Translations under genes and position numbers: made by a program
Notes under the pieces: model-generated
Database searches by the model: none
What the model was told of the DNA's origin: nothing
What the model saw: only the letters and a program-made list of their open reading frames with translations
Source of the DNA: Pseudomonas hormoni
GTDB taxonomy: Bacteria > Pseudomonadota > Gammaproteobacteria > Pseudomonadales > Pseudomonadaceae
Direction: 5' to 3'
NCBI RefSeq assembly: GCF_018502625.1
Contig: NZ_CP075566.1
Coordinates: forward strand, 5,087,001 to 5,151,000
Length of the DNA stretch: 64,000 bases
Shown: positions 50,431-60,094 of the stretch, one piece after another
Layout: every line of letters begins with the position of its first letter
Position numbering within the stretch: the stretch's first letter is position 1

Positions 50431-52857
50431 ATGCCTGCATTGAATCAACCTCGCCCCCATACTGAAACCCTGGCCAACGGCCTGCGGGTGACGCTGCGTC
50501 ATGCCCCGAATCTGAAGCGTTGTGCGGCCGCGTTGCGGGTCGCTGCGGGCAGCCATGACGTGCCATTGGCATGGCCAGGCCTGGCGCATTTTCTTGAGCA
50601 CCTGTTGTTCCTCGGTACCGAGCGTTTTCCTGCAGAACAAGGGCTGATGGCCTACGTACAAGGCCATGGCGGACAGGTGAATGCACGGACCAGCGAGCGC
50701 ACCACCGACTTCTTTTTCGAACTGCCGCCTCAGGCGTTCAGCGTTGGGCTGGAGCGTCTGTCAGACATGCTCGCTCACCCGCGTATGAGTCCGGACGATC
50801 AGCAGCGGGAACGGGAAGTGTTGCAGGCAGAGTTTGTTGCCTGGTCGCAGGACGCGACGGTGCAACAGCAACTGGCGCTGTTCGATGGACTTTCGCCGAC
50901 TCATCCGTTGCGCGGCTTTCATGCCGGCAACCGCGACAGCCTGCCGGTGACGCAGCCAGAATTTCAGAATGCGTTGGAGGATTTCCATCAACGGTTTTAT
51001 CAGACCGGGCAGATGACGCTGAGCCTGGCCGGCCCGCAAAGTATCGAAGAGCTGAAGCAAATGGCGCTGAGTTTCGGCGCGGCGACTCCCATGGGAGAAA
51101 TCGTCCCGCAAGCGGCACCTGTGCCGCTTATGGAATCTTCGGACGCAAGTTATCAACAGGTGAACGAGCGCAGGCTTGATCTGCTGTTTACCTTCGAATC
51201 GCTGCCCACTTCATCGACCGAAGCATTGGCGTTTCTGTGCCATTGTTTGAACGCCTCGAAACCCGGTGGGCTGCTGGCTGATTTGCGCGCACGCGGTGTG
51301 GCTGAGCACTTGAACGCCAAGCCGCTGTACCAATTTGCCGGACAAGCCGTGCTGCACGTTGAATTCACAACGTCCGCACCGGTGAGCGTCCTGCGAGAGA
51401 AGCTGCTGGATTGGTTGGGCTTTTTTGCCGCGCAGCAAGACTGGGCCGCTCTGCGAGAAGAGTACGCGGCCCTGCTTCAGCGCCAGCAACAAGTCAGCGG
51501 CGCGCTGCAACTGGCCCGACTCGACAGTGAACAGCTTGAAACCGGCTTATCCGAACAAGGCGTTGCAGCGCTCAAGGACATCCTGAAGAAAATCGGCGCT
51601 GTGGATAACTTCAGCGGTGAATGGCAACTGCCGGCACCGAATCCGTTCTTGCGCGCCGAGGCGCCGCCCCAAAACGCCGGACTGATTCGCGGGCAAACCA
51701 GCAAGCACCGCGGCCTGCGCACATTTGCCCAGGATCGTTCGCGCAGCCGTCGTGAAAATTCGCCGATGCAATTCAGCCAGGCCTTACCGGATAACACCGC
51801 TGAAGGCGCGATTTATTTGCGCTGGCGGCTCGAGGCCGAACCTCATCCCCGCCTTCAACAGCGTCTGGAAAACAGCCTGCAACCACTGCGCGAGGATGCG
51901 CGTCAGGCGGGCGTCGATTTTTCCTTCAGCGCATCGGGCAATGAATGGCTGCTGAAGGTGACGGGACTGCAGGAGCCAATGCCGACCGTTCTCGAACATG
52001 CGCTGAAAGAGCTGACAACACCTGCCAGCGGCTTCCCACAGGAAGAACTGAAAAACACTGCGCTGATCCCGATTAAACAACTGCTCAAGGCGCTGCCCGA
52101 TCATTGCCTTGAGCACAGCGGGGTATCTGATGACTTGCAGCAGCTATGGTCGAGTGCGCGCTGGGAAGGCCTGGCCACTGGCCTGTCGGCACAGACTCAA
52201 GCAGCGATGGGTCTGGCCCTGAGCCGAGTGCCCGGCGCAGCGGACACCCAACCGCCCCCACTGCCCTCGATCAACTCACAGCGCCTGTGGACATCGCTCG
52301 ACACCGGGTCCAGCGAACACGCATTGTTGCTGTTCTGTCCTACGGCTACCCAGGACATCTGCGACGAAGCCGCCTGGCGCTTGCTGGCCCATGTCTGTCA
52401 GACGCCGTTCTACCAGCGCCTGCGGGTTGAGCTGCAACTGGGTTACGCGGTGCTCAGCGCACTGCGTCAGATCCATGGCCAGACCGGAATCCTGTTTGGC
52501 GTGCAGTCTCCGGACACCGTGCCATTGAAGTTGCTGGAACACATGGAACGCTTCCTGAGCGACCTGCCCGGATTGATCAACGGGATCGACGAGACAACTT
52601 TCATCGCCCAGCGCCAGGCGTTGGCCGATCAATTCGACATAGCGGCCTTACCCTTGGCCCAGGCTGCCGAACTGCTCTGGCAAGGCAAGCTGGCTGGCCG
52701 CTCGTCGGATTATCTGACGCAACTGACCTTGTCGATTCTGGCCGTCGATCGCTCCGCCCTGATCGCCGCCGCCCATCGACTGAACAACGCCGAAGGCGGC
52801 TGGCGCTGCCTGGCCAGCAGTTCGCAACCGCAAGCGCCTTGGCAAGTGACAAAATGA
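50431..52857 (+). CDS. pqqF: PQQ biosynthesis M16 metallopeptidase PqqF
   Basis: 808 residues from the ATG at 50431, with GGAAG eight bases upstream; a GTG at 50425 is also in frame. The inverted zinc motif HFLEHLLF (H-x2-E-H, about residue 52) with downstream GQVNARTSERTTDFFFELP marks an active M16 peptidase half. The C-terminal half is a degenerate M16 fold, as in insulinase-type single-chain enzymes. PqqF cuts the PqqA peptide after PqqE has cross-linked it. It lies directly upstream of pqqA, as in the P. putida and P. fluorescens clusters, but a 155-base spacer suggests separate promoters. Confidence 0.93.
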   Translation: MPALNQPRPHTETLANGLRVTLRHAPNLKRCAAALRVAAGSHDVPLAWPGLAHFLEHLLFLGTERFPAEQGLMAYVQGHGGQVNARTSERTTDFFFELPPQAFSVGLERLSDMLAHPRMSPDDQQREREVLQAEFVAWSQDATVQQQLALFDGLSPTHPLRGFHAGNRDSLPVTQPEFQNALEDFHQRFYQTGQMTLSLAGPQSIEELKQMALSFGAATPMGEIVPQAAPVPLMESSDASYQQVNERRLDLLFTFESLPTSSTEALAFLCHCLNASKPGGLLADLRARGVAEHLNAKPLYQFAGQAVLHVEFTTSAPVSVLREKLLDWLGFFAAQQDWAALREEYAALLQRQQQVSGALQLARLDSEQLETGLSEQGVAALKDILKKIGAVDNFSGEWQLPAPNPFLRAEAPPQNAGLIRGQTSKHRGLRTFAQDRSRSRRENSPMQFSQALPDNTAEGAIYLRWRLEAEPHPRLQQRLENSLQPLREDARQAGVDFSFSASGNEWLLKVTGLQEPMPTVLEHALKELTTPASGFPQEELKNTALIPIKQLLKALPDHCLEHSGVSDDLQQLWSSARWEGLATGLSAQTQAAMGLALSRVPGAADTQPPPLPSINSQRLWTSLDTGSSEHALLLFCPTATQDICDEAAWRLLAHVCQTPFYQRLRVELQLGYAVLSALRQIHGQTGILFGVQSPDTVPLKLLEHMERFLSDLPGLINGIDETTFIAQRQALADQFDIAALPLAQAAELLWQGKLAGRSSDYLTQLTLSILAVDRSALIAAAHRLNNAEGGWRCLASSSQPQAPWQVTK

Positions 52858-52969
52858 TCATTACCGCTGGTGCAATTAGCTTTTTCCGAGAATGCAGGCC
52901 TTTCGCTCTGTAATTTTGAGTAACATAGCCACCTAACTATCTGAACATCTCCGGCTGGAGGTGGACTAT

Positions 52970-53059
52970 ATGTATAGATCTCAACTGTCCCATCACCTGA
53001 AGGAGCGCTCCCATGTCCTGGTCCAAACCTGCTTACACCGACCTGCGTATCGGCTTTGA
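52970..53059 (+). other. Possible 29-residue leader ORF overlapping pqqA
   Basis: ATG at 52970 is preceded by GGAGGTGGACTAT, a full Shine-Dalgarno at good spacing. The frame gives MYRSQLSHHLKERSHVLVQT and ends with TGA at 53059, inside pqqA in another frame. Ribosomes on it would pass through the pqqA ribosome site (AAGGAG at 52999-53004). Whether it is translated is unknown. Confidence 0.3.
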
Positions 53060-53087
53060 AGTCACCATGTACTTCGCAAGCCGCTAA
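53013..53087 (+). CDS. pqqA: PQQ precursor peptide PqqA
   Basis: 24 residues, MSWSKPAYTDLRIGFEVTMY then FASR. The Glu16 and Tyr20 in EVTMY are the two residues joined to form PQQ. Length and sequence are typical for pseudomonads. AAGGAG lies eight bases before the ATG. Too short for ordinary gene finders but clear from the motif and from pqqB downstream. A hairpin with T-run follows. Confidence 0.98.
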   Translation: MSWSKPAYTDLRIGFEVTMYFASR

Positions 53088-53105
53088 GTTTGTCTTGCCG
53101 TTCAG

Positions 53106-53130
53106 CGCCTCGGTTTGCCGAGGCGTTTTT
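53106..53130 (+). terminator. Terminator-like hairpin between pqqA and pqqB
   Basis: CGCCTCGG (53106-53113) and CCGAGGCG (53118-53125) with a TTTG loop, then five T. It probably stops most transcripts after pqqA, giving an excess of the peptide over the enzymes encoded downstream. Confidence 0.8.
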
Positions 53131-53159
53131 ATTTTCAGCGTTGAAATGATGGAGCACCC

Positions 53160-54071
53160 ATGTTTGTCCAGATTCTAGGTTCCGCCGCCGGCGGCGGTTT
53201 CCCCCAGTGGAACTGCAACTGCGTGAACTGCGCAGGTTTTCGCGACGGGAGCCTGAATGCCAAGGCGCGGACCCAGTCATCCATCGCGATTTCCGATGAC
53301 GGCATGAACTGGGTGCTCTGCAACGCATCTCCGGACATCCGTGCCCAACTCCAGAGTTTTGCCCCGATGCAACCGGGCCGGGCCCTGCGCGATACCGGCA
53401 TCAGCGCGATCATCCTGATGGACAGCCAGATCGACCACACCACCGGCCTGCTCAGCCTGCGCGAAGGTTGCCCGCACAATGTCTGGTGCACCGACATGGT
53501 CCATGAAGACCTGAGCACCGGTTTCCCGTTGTTCACCATGCTGACCCACTGGAACGGCGGCCTGAACTGGAACCGTATCGAACTCGACCAGAGCTTCACC
53601 ATCCCGGCGTGCCCTAGCCTGCGCTTCACCCCGTTGCCACTGCGCAGCGCGGCGCCGCCGTACTCGCCGCACCGTTTCGACCCGCATCCGGGCGACAATA
53701 TCGGACTGATCGTCGAAGACCTGAACACCGGCGGCAAATTGTTCTACGCGCCGGGCTTGGGCAAGGTCGACGCGCCGCTGCTGGAAATCATGGCCGGCAG
53801 CGATTGCCTGCTGGTGGACGGTACGATGTGGGACGACGACGAAATGCAGCGCCGTGGCGTCGGCACCCGCACCGGCCGGGAAATGGGTCACCTGGCGCAA
53901 AACGGCTCCGGCGGCATGCTGGAAGTGCTGGAGAAACTGCCCAAGCAGCGCAAGGTGCTTATCCACATCAACAACACCAACCCGATCCTCGATGAGGATT
54001 CGCCGGAGCGTGCCGAGCTGGTTCGGCGTGATGTTGAAGTGGCGTATGACGGCATGAGTATTGTGTTGTAG
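53160..54071 (+). CDS. pqqB: PQQ biosynthesis protein PqqB
   Basis: 303 residues of the metallo-beta-lactamase-like fold. The conserved opening is [24 protein letters not shown], with Cys residues of the structural zinc site. [25 protein letters not shown] and [17 protein letters not shown] [16 protein letters not shown] follow. It acts on the cross-linked Glu-Tyr intermediate, probably hydroxylating the tyrosine ring. The spacer to pqqC holds a REP pair. Confidence 0.96.
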   Translation: MFVQILGSAAGGGFPQWNCNCVNCAGFRDGSLNAKARTQSSIAISDDGMNWVLCNASPDIRAQLQSFAPMQPGRALRDTGISAIILMDSQIDHTTGLLSLREGCPHNVWCTDMVHEDLSTGFPLFTMLTHWNGGLNWNRIELDQSFTIPACPSLRFTPLPLRSAAPPYSPHRFDPHPGDNIGLIVEDLNTGGKLFYAPGLGKVDAPLLEIMAGSDCLLVDGTMWDDDEMQRRGVGTRTGREMGHLAQNGSGGMLEVLEKLPKQRKVLIHINNTNPILDEDSPERAELVRRDVEVAYDGMSIVL

Positions 54072-54096
54072 GGCATCGAGACCGCAGCGCGGTCTA

Positions 54097-54155
54097 TCGC
54101 CAGGCTGGCTCCCACAGGTGAATGCGATCAACTGTGGGAGTCAGCCTGCTGGCGA
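54097..54155. repeat. REP pair inside the pqq operon (pqqB-pqqC spacer)
   Basis: Imperfect inverted repeat, TCGCCAGGCTGGCTCCCACA at 54097-54116 and its counterpart TGTGGGAGTCAGCCTGCTGG at 54133-54152 followed by CGA. The arms differ by a few bases, so it is an older copy than most others in the window. Confidence 0.8.
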
Positions 54156-54208
54156 TGAGGCCGGTCCAGACACCACAAAATCCACCGGTTGCACCCGGAG
54201 AACCGAAA

Positions 54209-54961
54209 ATGACTGACACCGCAATGTCCCCCACCGAATTCGAAGCCGCCCTGCGCGCCAAAGGCGCCTTCTACCACATCCATCACCCGTACCACGTGGC
54301 GATGTATGAAGGCCGGGCGACCCGCGAGCAGATCCAGGGTTGGGTTGCCAACCGGTTTTACTACCAGGTGAACATTCCCCTGAAGGACGCCGCCATCCTG
54401 GCCAATTGCCCGGACCGCGAGATCCGCCGCGAGTGGATTCAACGCCTGCTGGACCATGACGGCGCCCCCGGTGAAGACGGCGGCATCGAAGCCTGGCTGC
54501 GTCTGGGTCAGGCCGTCGGCCTCGACCCGGACCAGCTGCGCTCCCAGGAACTGGTGCTGCCCGGCGTACGTTTCGCCGTGGACGCCTACGTCAACTTCGC
54601 CCGCCGTACCAGTTGGCAGGAAGCCGCCAGCAGCTCGCTGACCGAGCTGTTCGCGCCGCAGATCCACCAGTCGCGCCTCGACAGCTGGCCGCAGCATTAC
54701 CCGTGGATCGACCCGGCTGGCTACGAGTATTTCCGCACCCGTCTGGGCCAGGCGCGACGCGATGTGGAACACGGTCTGGCGATCACGTTGCAGCACTACA
54801 CGACGCGAGAAGGCCAGGAGCGCATGCTGGAAATTCTCCAGTTCAAACTGGACATTCTTTGGAGCATGCTCGATGCCATGAGCATGGCCTACGAACTGAA
54901 ACGCCCGCCGTATCACAGCGTGACTGAACAACGGGTCTGGCATAAAGGAATCACCTTATGA
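54209..54961 (+). CDS. pqqC: Pyrroloquinoline-quinone synthase PqqC
   Basis: 250 residues from [20 protein letters not shown]. The helical-bundle oxidase pattern is clear: [32 protein letters not shown] is split over residues 22-53, [23 protein letters not shown] follows near 132, and [17 protein letters not shown] near 160. It performs the last ring closure and eight-electron oxidation to PQQ without a cofactor. The in-frame ATG at 54122 lies in the REP pair and is not used. It overlaps pqqD by 4 bases. Confidence 0.97.
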   Translation: MTDTAMSPTEFEAALRAKGAFYHIHHPYHVAMYEGRATREQIQGWVANRFYYQVNIPLKDAAILANCPDREIRREWIQRLLDHDGAPGEDGGIEAWLRLGQAVGLDPDQLRSQELVLPGVRFAVDAYVNFARRTSWQEAASSSLTELFAPQIHQSRLDSWPQHYPWIDPAGYEYFRTRLGQARRDVEHGLAITLQHYTTREGQERMLEILQFKLDILWSMLDAMSMAYELKRPPYHSVTEQRVWHKGITL

Positions 54962-55233
54962 GTTTCGATCGCAGCAAGACCCCGACCTGGCGTCCCGGCT
55001 ACCGCTTTCAGTACGAACCGGCGCAGAAAGGCCATGTGCTGCTCTACCCGGAAGGCATGATCAAACTCAATGAAAGCGCCGCGCTGATCGGTGGTTTGAT
55101 CGACGGTGATCGTGATGTCGCGGCGATCATCGCCGAACTGGACGCGCAGTTCCCCGGCGTGCCGGAGCTCGGTGATGACATCGAGCAATTCATGGAGGTC
55201 GCCCGTGTTCAGCACTGGATCGAACTTGCCTGA
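54958..55233 (+). CDS. pqqD: PqqA-binding chaperone PqqD
   Basis: 91 residues, [32 protein letters not shown] in two adjoining blocks and [20 protein letters not shown], the usual PqqD winged-helix (RRE) pattern. It presents PqqA to the radical SAM enzyme PqqE. Starts in an ATGA overlap with pqqC and shares its last 29 bases with the start of pqqE. Confidence 0.96.
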   Translation: MSFDRSKTPTWRPGYRFQYEPAQKGHVLLYPEGMIKLNESAALIGGLIDGDRDVAAIIAELDAQFPGVPELGDDIEQFMEVARVQHWIELA

Positions 55234-56380
55234 TTCCCTGTCAGACAAGTTACCGCCCAAACCGGAAATCGGCCTGCCGCTGTGGCTGCTGGCCGAGCTG
55301 ACCTATCGATGTCCGCTGCAATGCCCCTACTGCTCCAATCCGCTGGACTTCGCCGAGCAGGGTAAAGAGCTGAGCACCGAACAGTGGATCAAGGTGTTCC
55401 GCGAAGCGCGGGAAATGGGCGCGGCACAATTGGGTTTTTCCGGCGGTGAACCGCTGGTGCGCCAGGACCTCGCCGAACTGATTGCCGAGGCGCGCAAGTT
55501 GGGTTTCTACACCAACCTGATCACCTCCGGCATTGGCCTGACCGAGCAGAAAATCAGCGACTTCAAGAAGGCCGGCCTGGACCACATCCAGATCAGCTTC
55601 CAGGCCAGCGACGAGCAAGTGAACAACTTGCTGGCCGGCTCGAAAAAGGCCTTTGCGCAGAAGCTGGAAATGGCTCGCGCGGTAAAGGCTCATGGCTATC
55701 CGATGGTGCTGAATTTCGTCACCCACCGGCACAACATCGACAAGATCGACCGGATCATCGAGCTGTGCATCGCCCTTGAGGCGGACTTCGTCGAGCTCGC
55801 CACTTGCCAGTTTTACGGCTGGGCGCAGCTCAATCGGGTCGGTCTGCTGCCGACCAGGGAACAGCTGGTCCGCGCCGAACGCATCACCAACGAATACCGC
55901 GCAAAACTGGAAGCTGAAGGACATCCGTGCAAGCTGATTTTCGTCACGCCGGACTACTACGAAGAACGCCCGAAGGCCTGCATGAATGGCTGGGGCAGTA
56001 TTTTTCTGACAGTGACTCCGGACGGAACCGCCCTGCCCTGTCATGGCGCCCGACAGTTGCCGGTACAGTTTCCCAACGTGCGCGACCACAGCATGCAGCA
56101 CATCTGGTACGACTCGTTCGGCTTCAACCGCTTTCGCGGTTACGACTGGATGCCCGAGCCGTGCCACTCCTGCGACGAGAAAGAAAAGGATTTCGGCGGC
56201 TGCCGCTGCCAGGCGTTCATGCTCACGGGTGACGCGAGCAATGCCGACCCGGTGTGCAGCAAATCGGAACATCACGGCGTGATTCTCAAGGCCCGCGAAG
56301 AAGCCGAGCACGCGACCCAGACCATCGAACAACTGGCCTTTCGCAATGAACGAAACTCACGACTCATCGCCAAAAGCTGA
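55205..56380 (+). CDS. pqqE: PqqA radical SAM peptide cyclase PqqE
   Basis: 391 residues from a GTG at 55205, chosen because GGAGG lies six bases upstream; this overlaps pqqD by 29 bases. The radical SAM cluster is CPLQCPYCS (C-x3-C-x2-C), followed by [13 protein letters not shown]. The C-terminal SPASM region carries [21 protein letters not shown] and [16 protein letters not shown] with the auxiliary cluster cysteines. PqqE links Glu16 and Tyr20 of PqqA by a carbon-carbon bond. Overlaps the S9 peptidase gene by 35 bases. Confidence 0.96.
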   Translation: MFSTGSNLPDSLSDKLPPKPEIGLPLWLLAELTYRCPLQCPYCSNPLDFAEQGKELSTEQWIKVFREAREMGAAQLGFSGGEPLVRQDLAELIAEARKLGFYTNLITSGIGLTEQKISDFKKAGLDHIQISFQASDEQVNNLLAGSKKAFAQKLEMARAVKAHGYPMVLNFVTHRHNIDKIDRIIELCIALEADFVELATCQFYGWAQLNRVGLLPTREQLVRAERITNEYRAKLEAEGHPCKLIFVTPDYYEERPKACMNGWGSIFLTVTPDGTALPCHGARQLPVQFPNVRDHSMQHIWYDSFGFNRFRGYDWMPEPCHSCDEKEKDFGGCRCQAFMLTGDASNADPVCSKSEHHGVILKAREEAEHATQTIEQLAFRNERNSRLIAKS

Positions 56381-58172
56381 ACCTTTCAGCGCCGCCAAAG
56401 CCGTTGCGGCCGGCATCGACTTTGCCGAATTGCAGGTTGGCCAGCAGGGCCTGTTCTGGAATGAATACCGCCCCGAGGACGCCGCTTGCCGCATCTGGCA
56501 TTGGCGGGACGGCCAGGCACACTGCCTGACGCCAGCGGGTTTCAGTGTTCGCAGTCGGGTGTACGAATATGGCGGTGGAGCGTTTTGCCTGACAGATGAC
56601 GGGGTGGTTTTCGTCAACGAGGCAGATCAGCAGCTGTATCGCCAATCGCTGAAAGACGAAACGCCCGAGGTACTGACATCCGGCGAGTGCCGCTATGGCG
56701 ACTTGCAGTTTGCGCACGGGCAGGTGCTGGCGGTTGAAGAACATCGAGACCGGCATCGTCTGGTGGCCATCGATCTGGCGGATGGCGCCCGCCATCTGCT
56801 GGCCGAAGGGGCCGACTTTTATGCCGCACCGACGTTGAGCCCCGACGCTCAACGGTTGGCCTGGATCGAATGGAGCCGCCCGGACCAGCCATGGACCGCG
56901 ACTCGCCTGATGGTTGCCGACCGCCAGGACGAGAGCCGTTTCGCTCAAGCCCGTTGTGTGGCGGGCGATGACGTTCAGGAGTCGCTGCAGCAGCCGCGAT
57001 TCGATGACAGTGGTCGTCTGTATTGTCTGACGGATCGTGGCGGCTACTGGCAGCCGTGGGTCGAGTCTTCCGATGCTTTGCGCCCGTTGCCCAGCGCTGC
57101 GGCTGATCATGGGCCAGCCCCCTGGCAGTTGGGTGGTTGCACTTGGCTGCCCTTGAGTGAAAACAGCTATTTGGCCAGTTGGACCGAAGGTGGATTCGGC
57201 CGACTGGGACTTTGCGGTGAAACCCCTGAAGATTTCACCGGGGACTACAGCCGTTTCCGACATCTCGCACTGGATGACCAATTCATCTACTGCATCGCTG
57301 CTTCGCCAGTCAGTTCGTCCGCCGTGATCGCCATCGACCGCACAACCCGGCAGGTCAAGGTGTTGGCCGGGGGAATGGCACCGTTGCCCGCCGGACAAAT
57401 CAGCGTCCCGCAAACCCTGCGCTACCTGAGCGGTGCAGGTGAGGCTCACGGTTTCTTCTATCCGGCGATGACGGGCGACACGAAGCCGCCGCTGGTGGTG
57501 TTCATCCACGGTGGCCCGACATCGGCGTGCTACCCGATGCTCGATCCGCGCATCCAGTACTGGGCGCAACGCGGTTTCGCCGTGGCCGACCTCAACTATC
57601 GTGGCAGCAGCGGTTATGGCCGGGCCTATCGCCAGGCGTTGCATTTGAGCTGGGGAGACGTGGATGTGGAAGATGCCTGCGCGGTGGTCACCCATCTCGC
57701 CGAGCGTGGGTTGATCGATGGCGACAAGGCGTTTATTCGCGGTGGCAGCGCCGGCGGATACACCACGCTGTGCGCGTTGGCGTTCAAGAAGGTCTTCCGC
57801 GCGGGCGCCAGCCTTTACGGCGTCAGCGATCCCGTTGCCTTGGGTCGGGCGACACACAAGTTCGAAGGCGATTATCTGGATTGGCTGATCGGCGATCCTG
57901 TCAAAGACGCCGAGCGCTACGCCGCACGAACACCCCTGCTGCATGCGAGCAACATCAGCGTGCCGGTGATTTTCTTTCAGGGTGAACTCGACGCCGTGGT
58001 CGTGCCGCAGCAAACCCGCGACATGGTCGAAGCGCTGCAGAAAAACAGCATTTTGGTTGAAGCGCATTACTACGCGGATGAACGTCACGGCTTTCGCAAG
58101 GCCGGCAATCAGGCCCATGCGCTGGAGCAGGAGTGGTTGTTTTATCGGCGGGTGATGGCGCTCGCGGACTGA
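56346..58172 (+). CDS. S9 family prolyl-oligopeptidase-like peptidase in the pqq operon
   Basis: 608 residues. The N-terminal part (about 30-375) is a WD-like beta-propeller; the C-terminal alpha/beta-hydrolase has [16 protein letters not shown], the nucleophile elbow [15 protein letters not shown], the aspartate in [12 protein letters not shown] and the histidine in [13 protein letters not shown], so the triad is complete. No signal peptide, hence cytoplasmic. The 35-base overlap with pqqE puts it in the pqq operon. P. fluorescens clusters carry such a gene (pqqM in strain B16, from memory); a role in degrading the cut PqqA remnants is plausible but unproven. Confidence 0.9.
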   Translation: MNETHDSSPKAEPFSAAKAVAAGIDFAELQVGQQGLFWNEYRPEDAACRIWHWRDGQAHCLTPAGFSVRSRVYEYGGGAFCLTDDGVVFVNEADQQLYRQSLKDETPEVLTSGECRYGDLQFAHGQVLAVEEHRDRHRLVAIDLADGARHLLAEGADFYAAPTLSPDAQRLAWIEWSRPDQPWTATRLMVADRQDESRFAQARCVAGDDVQESLQQPRFDDSGRLYCLTDRGGYWQPWVESSDALRPLPSAAADHGPAPWQLGGCTWLPLSENSYLASWTEGGFGRLGLCGETPEDFTGDYSRFRHLALDDQFIYCIAASPVSSSAVIAIDRTTRQVKVLAGGMAPLPAGQISVPQTLRYLSGAGEAHGFFYPAMTGDTKPPLVVFIHGGPTSACYPMLDPRIQYWAQRGFAVADLNYRGSSGYGRAYRQALHLSWGDVDVEDACAVVTHLAERGLIDGDKAFIRGGSAGGYTTLCALAFKKVFRAGASLYGVSDPVALGRATHKFEGDYLDWLIGDPVKDAERYAARTPLLHASNISVPVIFFQGELDAVVVPQQTRDMVEALQKNSILVEAHYYADERHGFRKAGNQAHALEQEWLFYRRVMALAD

Positions 58173-58186
58173 TACCGTGGCGCCCC

Positions 58187-58251
58187 TTCGCGGGCAAGCC
58201 TCGCTCCTACAGTTATGACGCTGTGCTGTAGGAGCGAGGCTTGCCCGCGAA
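58187..58251. repeat. REP pair (REPIN), 26-bp arms
   Basis: Arms 58187-58212 and 58226-58251 are perfect complements (core TTCGCGGGCAAGCCTCGCTC). It lies between the convergent S9 peptidase and Pmp3-type genes and may end the pqq transcript. Confidence 0.9.
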
Positions 58252-58276
58252 AGCAATCTACCTGGCGCCGCGAATA

Positions 58277-58435
58277 TCAGCGCTTGGCGATGATGTACAC
58301 CGCATGCACAATCCCGGGGATGTAACCGCACAGCGTCAGCAGAATATTCAGCCAGAACGCGCCGGCGAAACCGACTTGCAGAAACACACCCAGTGGCGGC
58401 AACAGAATGGCGATGATGATACGAATGAAGTCCAT
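58277..58435 (-). CDS. Pmp3/YqaE family small membrane protein
   Basis: 52 residues, MDFIRIIIAILLPPLGVFLQ followed by VGFAGAFWLNILLTLCGYIP and GIVHAVYIIAKR. Two hydrophobic segments joined by a short loop and the ILLPPLGVFLQ and CGYIPGIVHAVYII motifs are the Pmp3 family signature. In yeast and bacteria such proteolipids affect membrane potential and salt stress. GGAGCTGACCC lies before the start. It is transcribed alone, convergent with the pqq operon. Confidence 0.93.
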   Translation of the reverse strand: MDFIRIIIAILLPPLGVFLQVGFAGAFWLNILLTLCGYIPGIVHAVYIIAKR

Positions 58436-58553
58436 GGGTCAGCTCCTGATGTGAAGTGGGCTCGTGTGAGCTACACAACCAATCGACCCGCGCTGTTCGT
58501 CAGGGTTCAGTGCGGTTCTTCGCAGGATGCGGTATCCAAATGAATTCGTGGAC

Positions 58554-58592
58554 AAAAAAACGCCCCACGTTAAAAGAATCAAACGTGGGGCG
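58554..58592 (-). terminator. Rho-independent terminator of the aminotransferase gene
   Basis: Read on the minus strand, CGCCCCACGTT (rightmost arm complement at 58582-58592) pairs with AACGTGGGGCG (58561-58571), followed by seven T (58554-58560). It lies 50 bases after the stop of the class III aminotransferase. Confidence 0.9.
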
Positions 58593-58641
58593 ATGCGTTA
58601 TACCGCGAGACGGTTCGGGAATTCGCGTAGGGCGGTTCTGA

Positions 58642-59925
58642 TTACACGGCGATCCCTTTCCGGCATTGCAGTTGTGCGGTGCGTACGCGGGAAAAGGCAC
58701 GGGCCAGGCGCAAGAGCATTTCGTCGATGTTGGCCTTGCTGACGGTGAGCGCCGGGGTGAAACGCAGGCAATCGGCTTGCGGGGCGTCGAGCAGCAGCCC
58801 TTCGTACATCGCCGCTTTAACGACGGCGTCAGCCGAATCCTCGGACAGGGTAAGACCCCAGAGCAGCCCCTGCCCGCGTACTTCACCGTGTCCATAGCGA
58901 TGAGTCAGACGGGCAAGGCCTTCACGCAGGTGCTGGCCGGTTTCCCGGACATGCTCGAGAAATCCCTTGTCCTGCACGCTATCGAGTACCGCAAGGCCGG
59001 CAGCGGTCATCAGTGCATTGCCATGATGGGTGCCCATCAGTTCGCCGATATCGAAACAGCATGCCTTGCCCCGCGCCAGCAACGCCGCTAGAGGCACGCC
59101 ACCGCCCAGCCCTTTGCCGAGGACAACGATATCTGCCCGCACGCCGTAGGATTGTTCCGCGAGCAATGTCCCGAGGCGACCGACACCGGTCTGCACTTCG
59201 TCGAAGATCAACAGAATGCCGAGCTCACGACACAGGCGTTCGACACCCTTGAGGTAAAGCTCGGTGGCGGGAATGACCCCGGCTTCGTTCTGGATCGGTT
59301 CGAGCATGATTGCCACGGTCCGGGCATCAACCGCTGCATGCAAGGCTGCAAGATCGTTGAATGGCACGTGGCTGAAACCGGGGAGCTGAGGCTCGAAGCG
59401 GTTGGTAAGAGTGGAACTGTCCGACGCGGGAATCGTCCCGAGGCTACGACCATGACAACCCTTCTTGGCCACAATGATCCGCGAAGCACCGCCGCGATGT
59501 AGCTGACCCCACTTGCGCGCCAGTTTGATCGCCGCTTCACAGGCTTCGCTGCCACTGTTGAGCAGGTACGCCTGATCACTGCCGGTGCTGACGCAGAGCC
59601 GCTCGGCGAGGTTGAGCATGCCGCGGTTATGCAGGCCGAAACCGGGGTTGATCAGCGATTGAGCCTGCGCCGTAATCGCATTGACCAGAACAGAAGGGCT
59701 ATGTCCGAGGCTATTGGCCCCGCCCCCCTGGGAAAAATCCAGATAGGCACGGTCGTCGCTGTCCCACAGCCAAGAGCCTTGGCCGCGCACAAAAATCTGT
59801 TTAGGCCGCTCGACACTGGGCATCAGACACTCGCTGGAAAGATTGTCACTTCTGGACGGCAGGAAATTGTCCGCGGCCAAGTCATCAAGGCTGGGAGTGC
59901 TACGCCGTAAATTGAACAAGTTCAT
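58642..59925 (-). CDS. Class III (ornithine-type) PLP aminotransferase
   Basis: 427 residues. GSEACEAAIKLARKW binds the cofactor phosphate, LLIFDEVQTGVGRLGTLLAEQ holds the PLP aspartate, and VLGKGLGGGVPLAALLARG contains the Schiff-base lysine. THHGNALMTAAGLAVLD completes the fold. The family includes acetylornithine, 4-aminobutyrate and diamine aminotransferases; the exact substrate is not evident. It faces the LysR gene with a 169-base divergent spacer, suggesting control by it. P. fluorescens B16 has aminotransferase (pqqI) and regulator (pqqH) genes beside pqq, as I recall, and this may be that pair. Confidence 0.88.
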   Translation of the reverse strand: MNLFNLRRSTPSLDDLAADNFLPSRSDNLSSECLMPSVERPKQIFVRGQGSWLWDSDDRAYLDFSQGGGANSLGHSPSVLVNAITAQAQSLINPGFGLHNRGMLNLAERLCVSTGSDQAYLLNSGSEACEAAIKLARKWGQLHRGGASRIIVAKKGCHGRSLGTIPASDSSTLTNRFEPQLPGFSHVPFNDLAALHAAVDARTVAIMLEPIQNEAGVIPATELYLKGVERLCRELGILLIFDEVQTGVGRLGTLLAEQSYGVRADIVVLGKGLGGGVPLAALLARGKACCFDIGELMGTHHGNALMTAAGLAVLDSVQDKGFLEHVRETGQHLREGLARLTHRYGHGEVRGQGLLWGLTLSEDSADAVVKAAMYEGLLLDAPQADCLRFTPALTVSKANIDEMLLRLARAFSRVRTAQLQCRKGIAV

Positions 59926-60094
59926 CCGAAAAAACCTCGTTTAAGGTTTTTTGCCTTACCTATGTAAACAACCTCGGCGTAAACGATATTCATCGCGCTC
60001 TATGGCCCTGTAAGCCTTGTGAATGCGGTTAGACTAGGCCCAGACCAGGCCTCGAGCCATTTCGATTTCCCAGCATTTTCGATAAGCAAATCTT

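Noticed and set aside
56364..58478. A 704-codon open frame on the minus strand
   Set aside because: It is opposite the S9 peptidase with its catalytic triad and runs through a REP pair and the Pmp3 gene.
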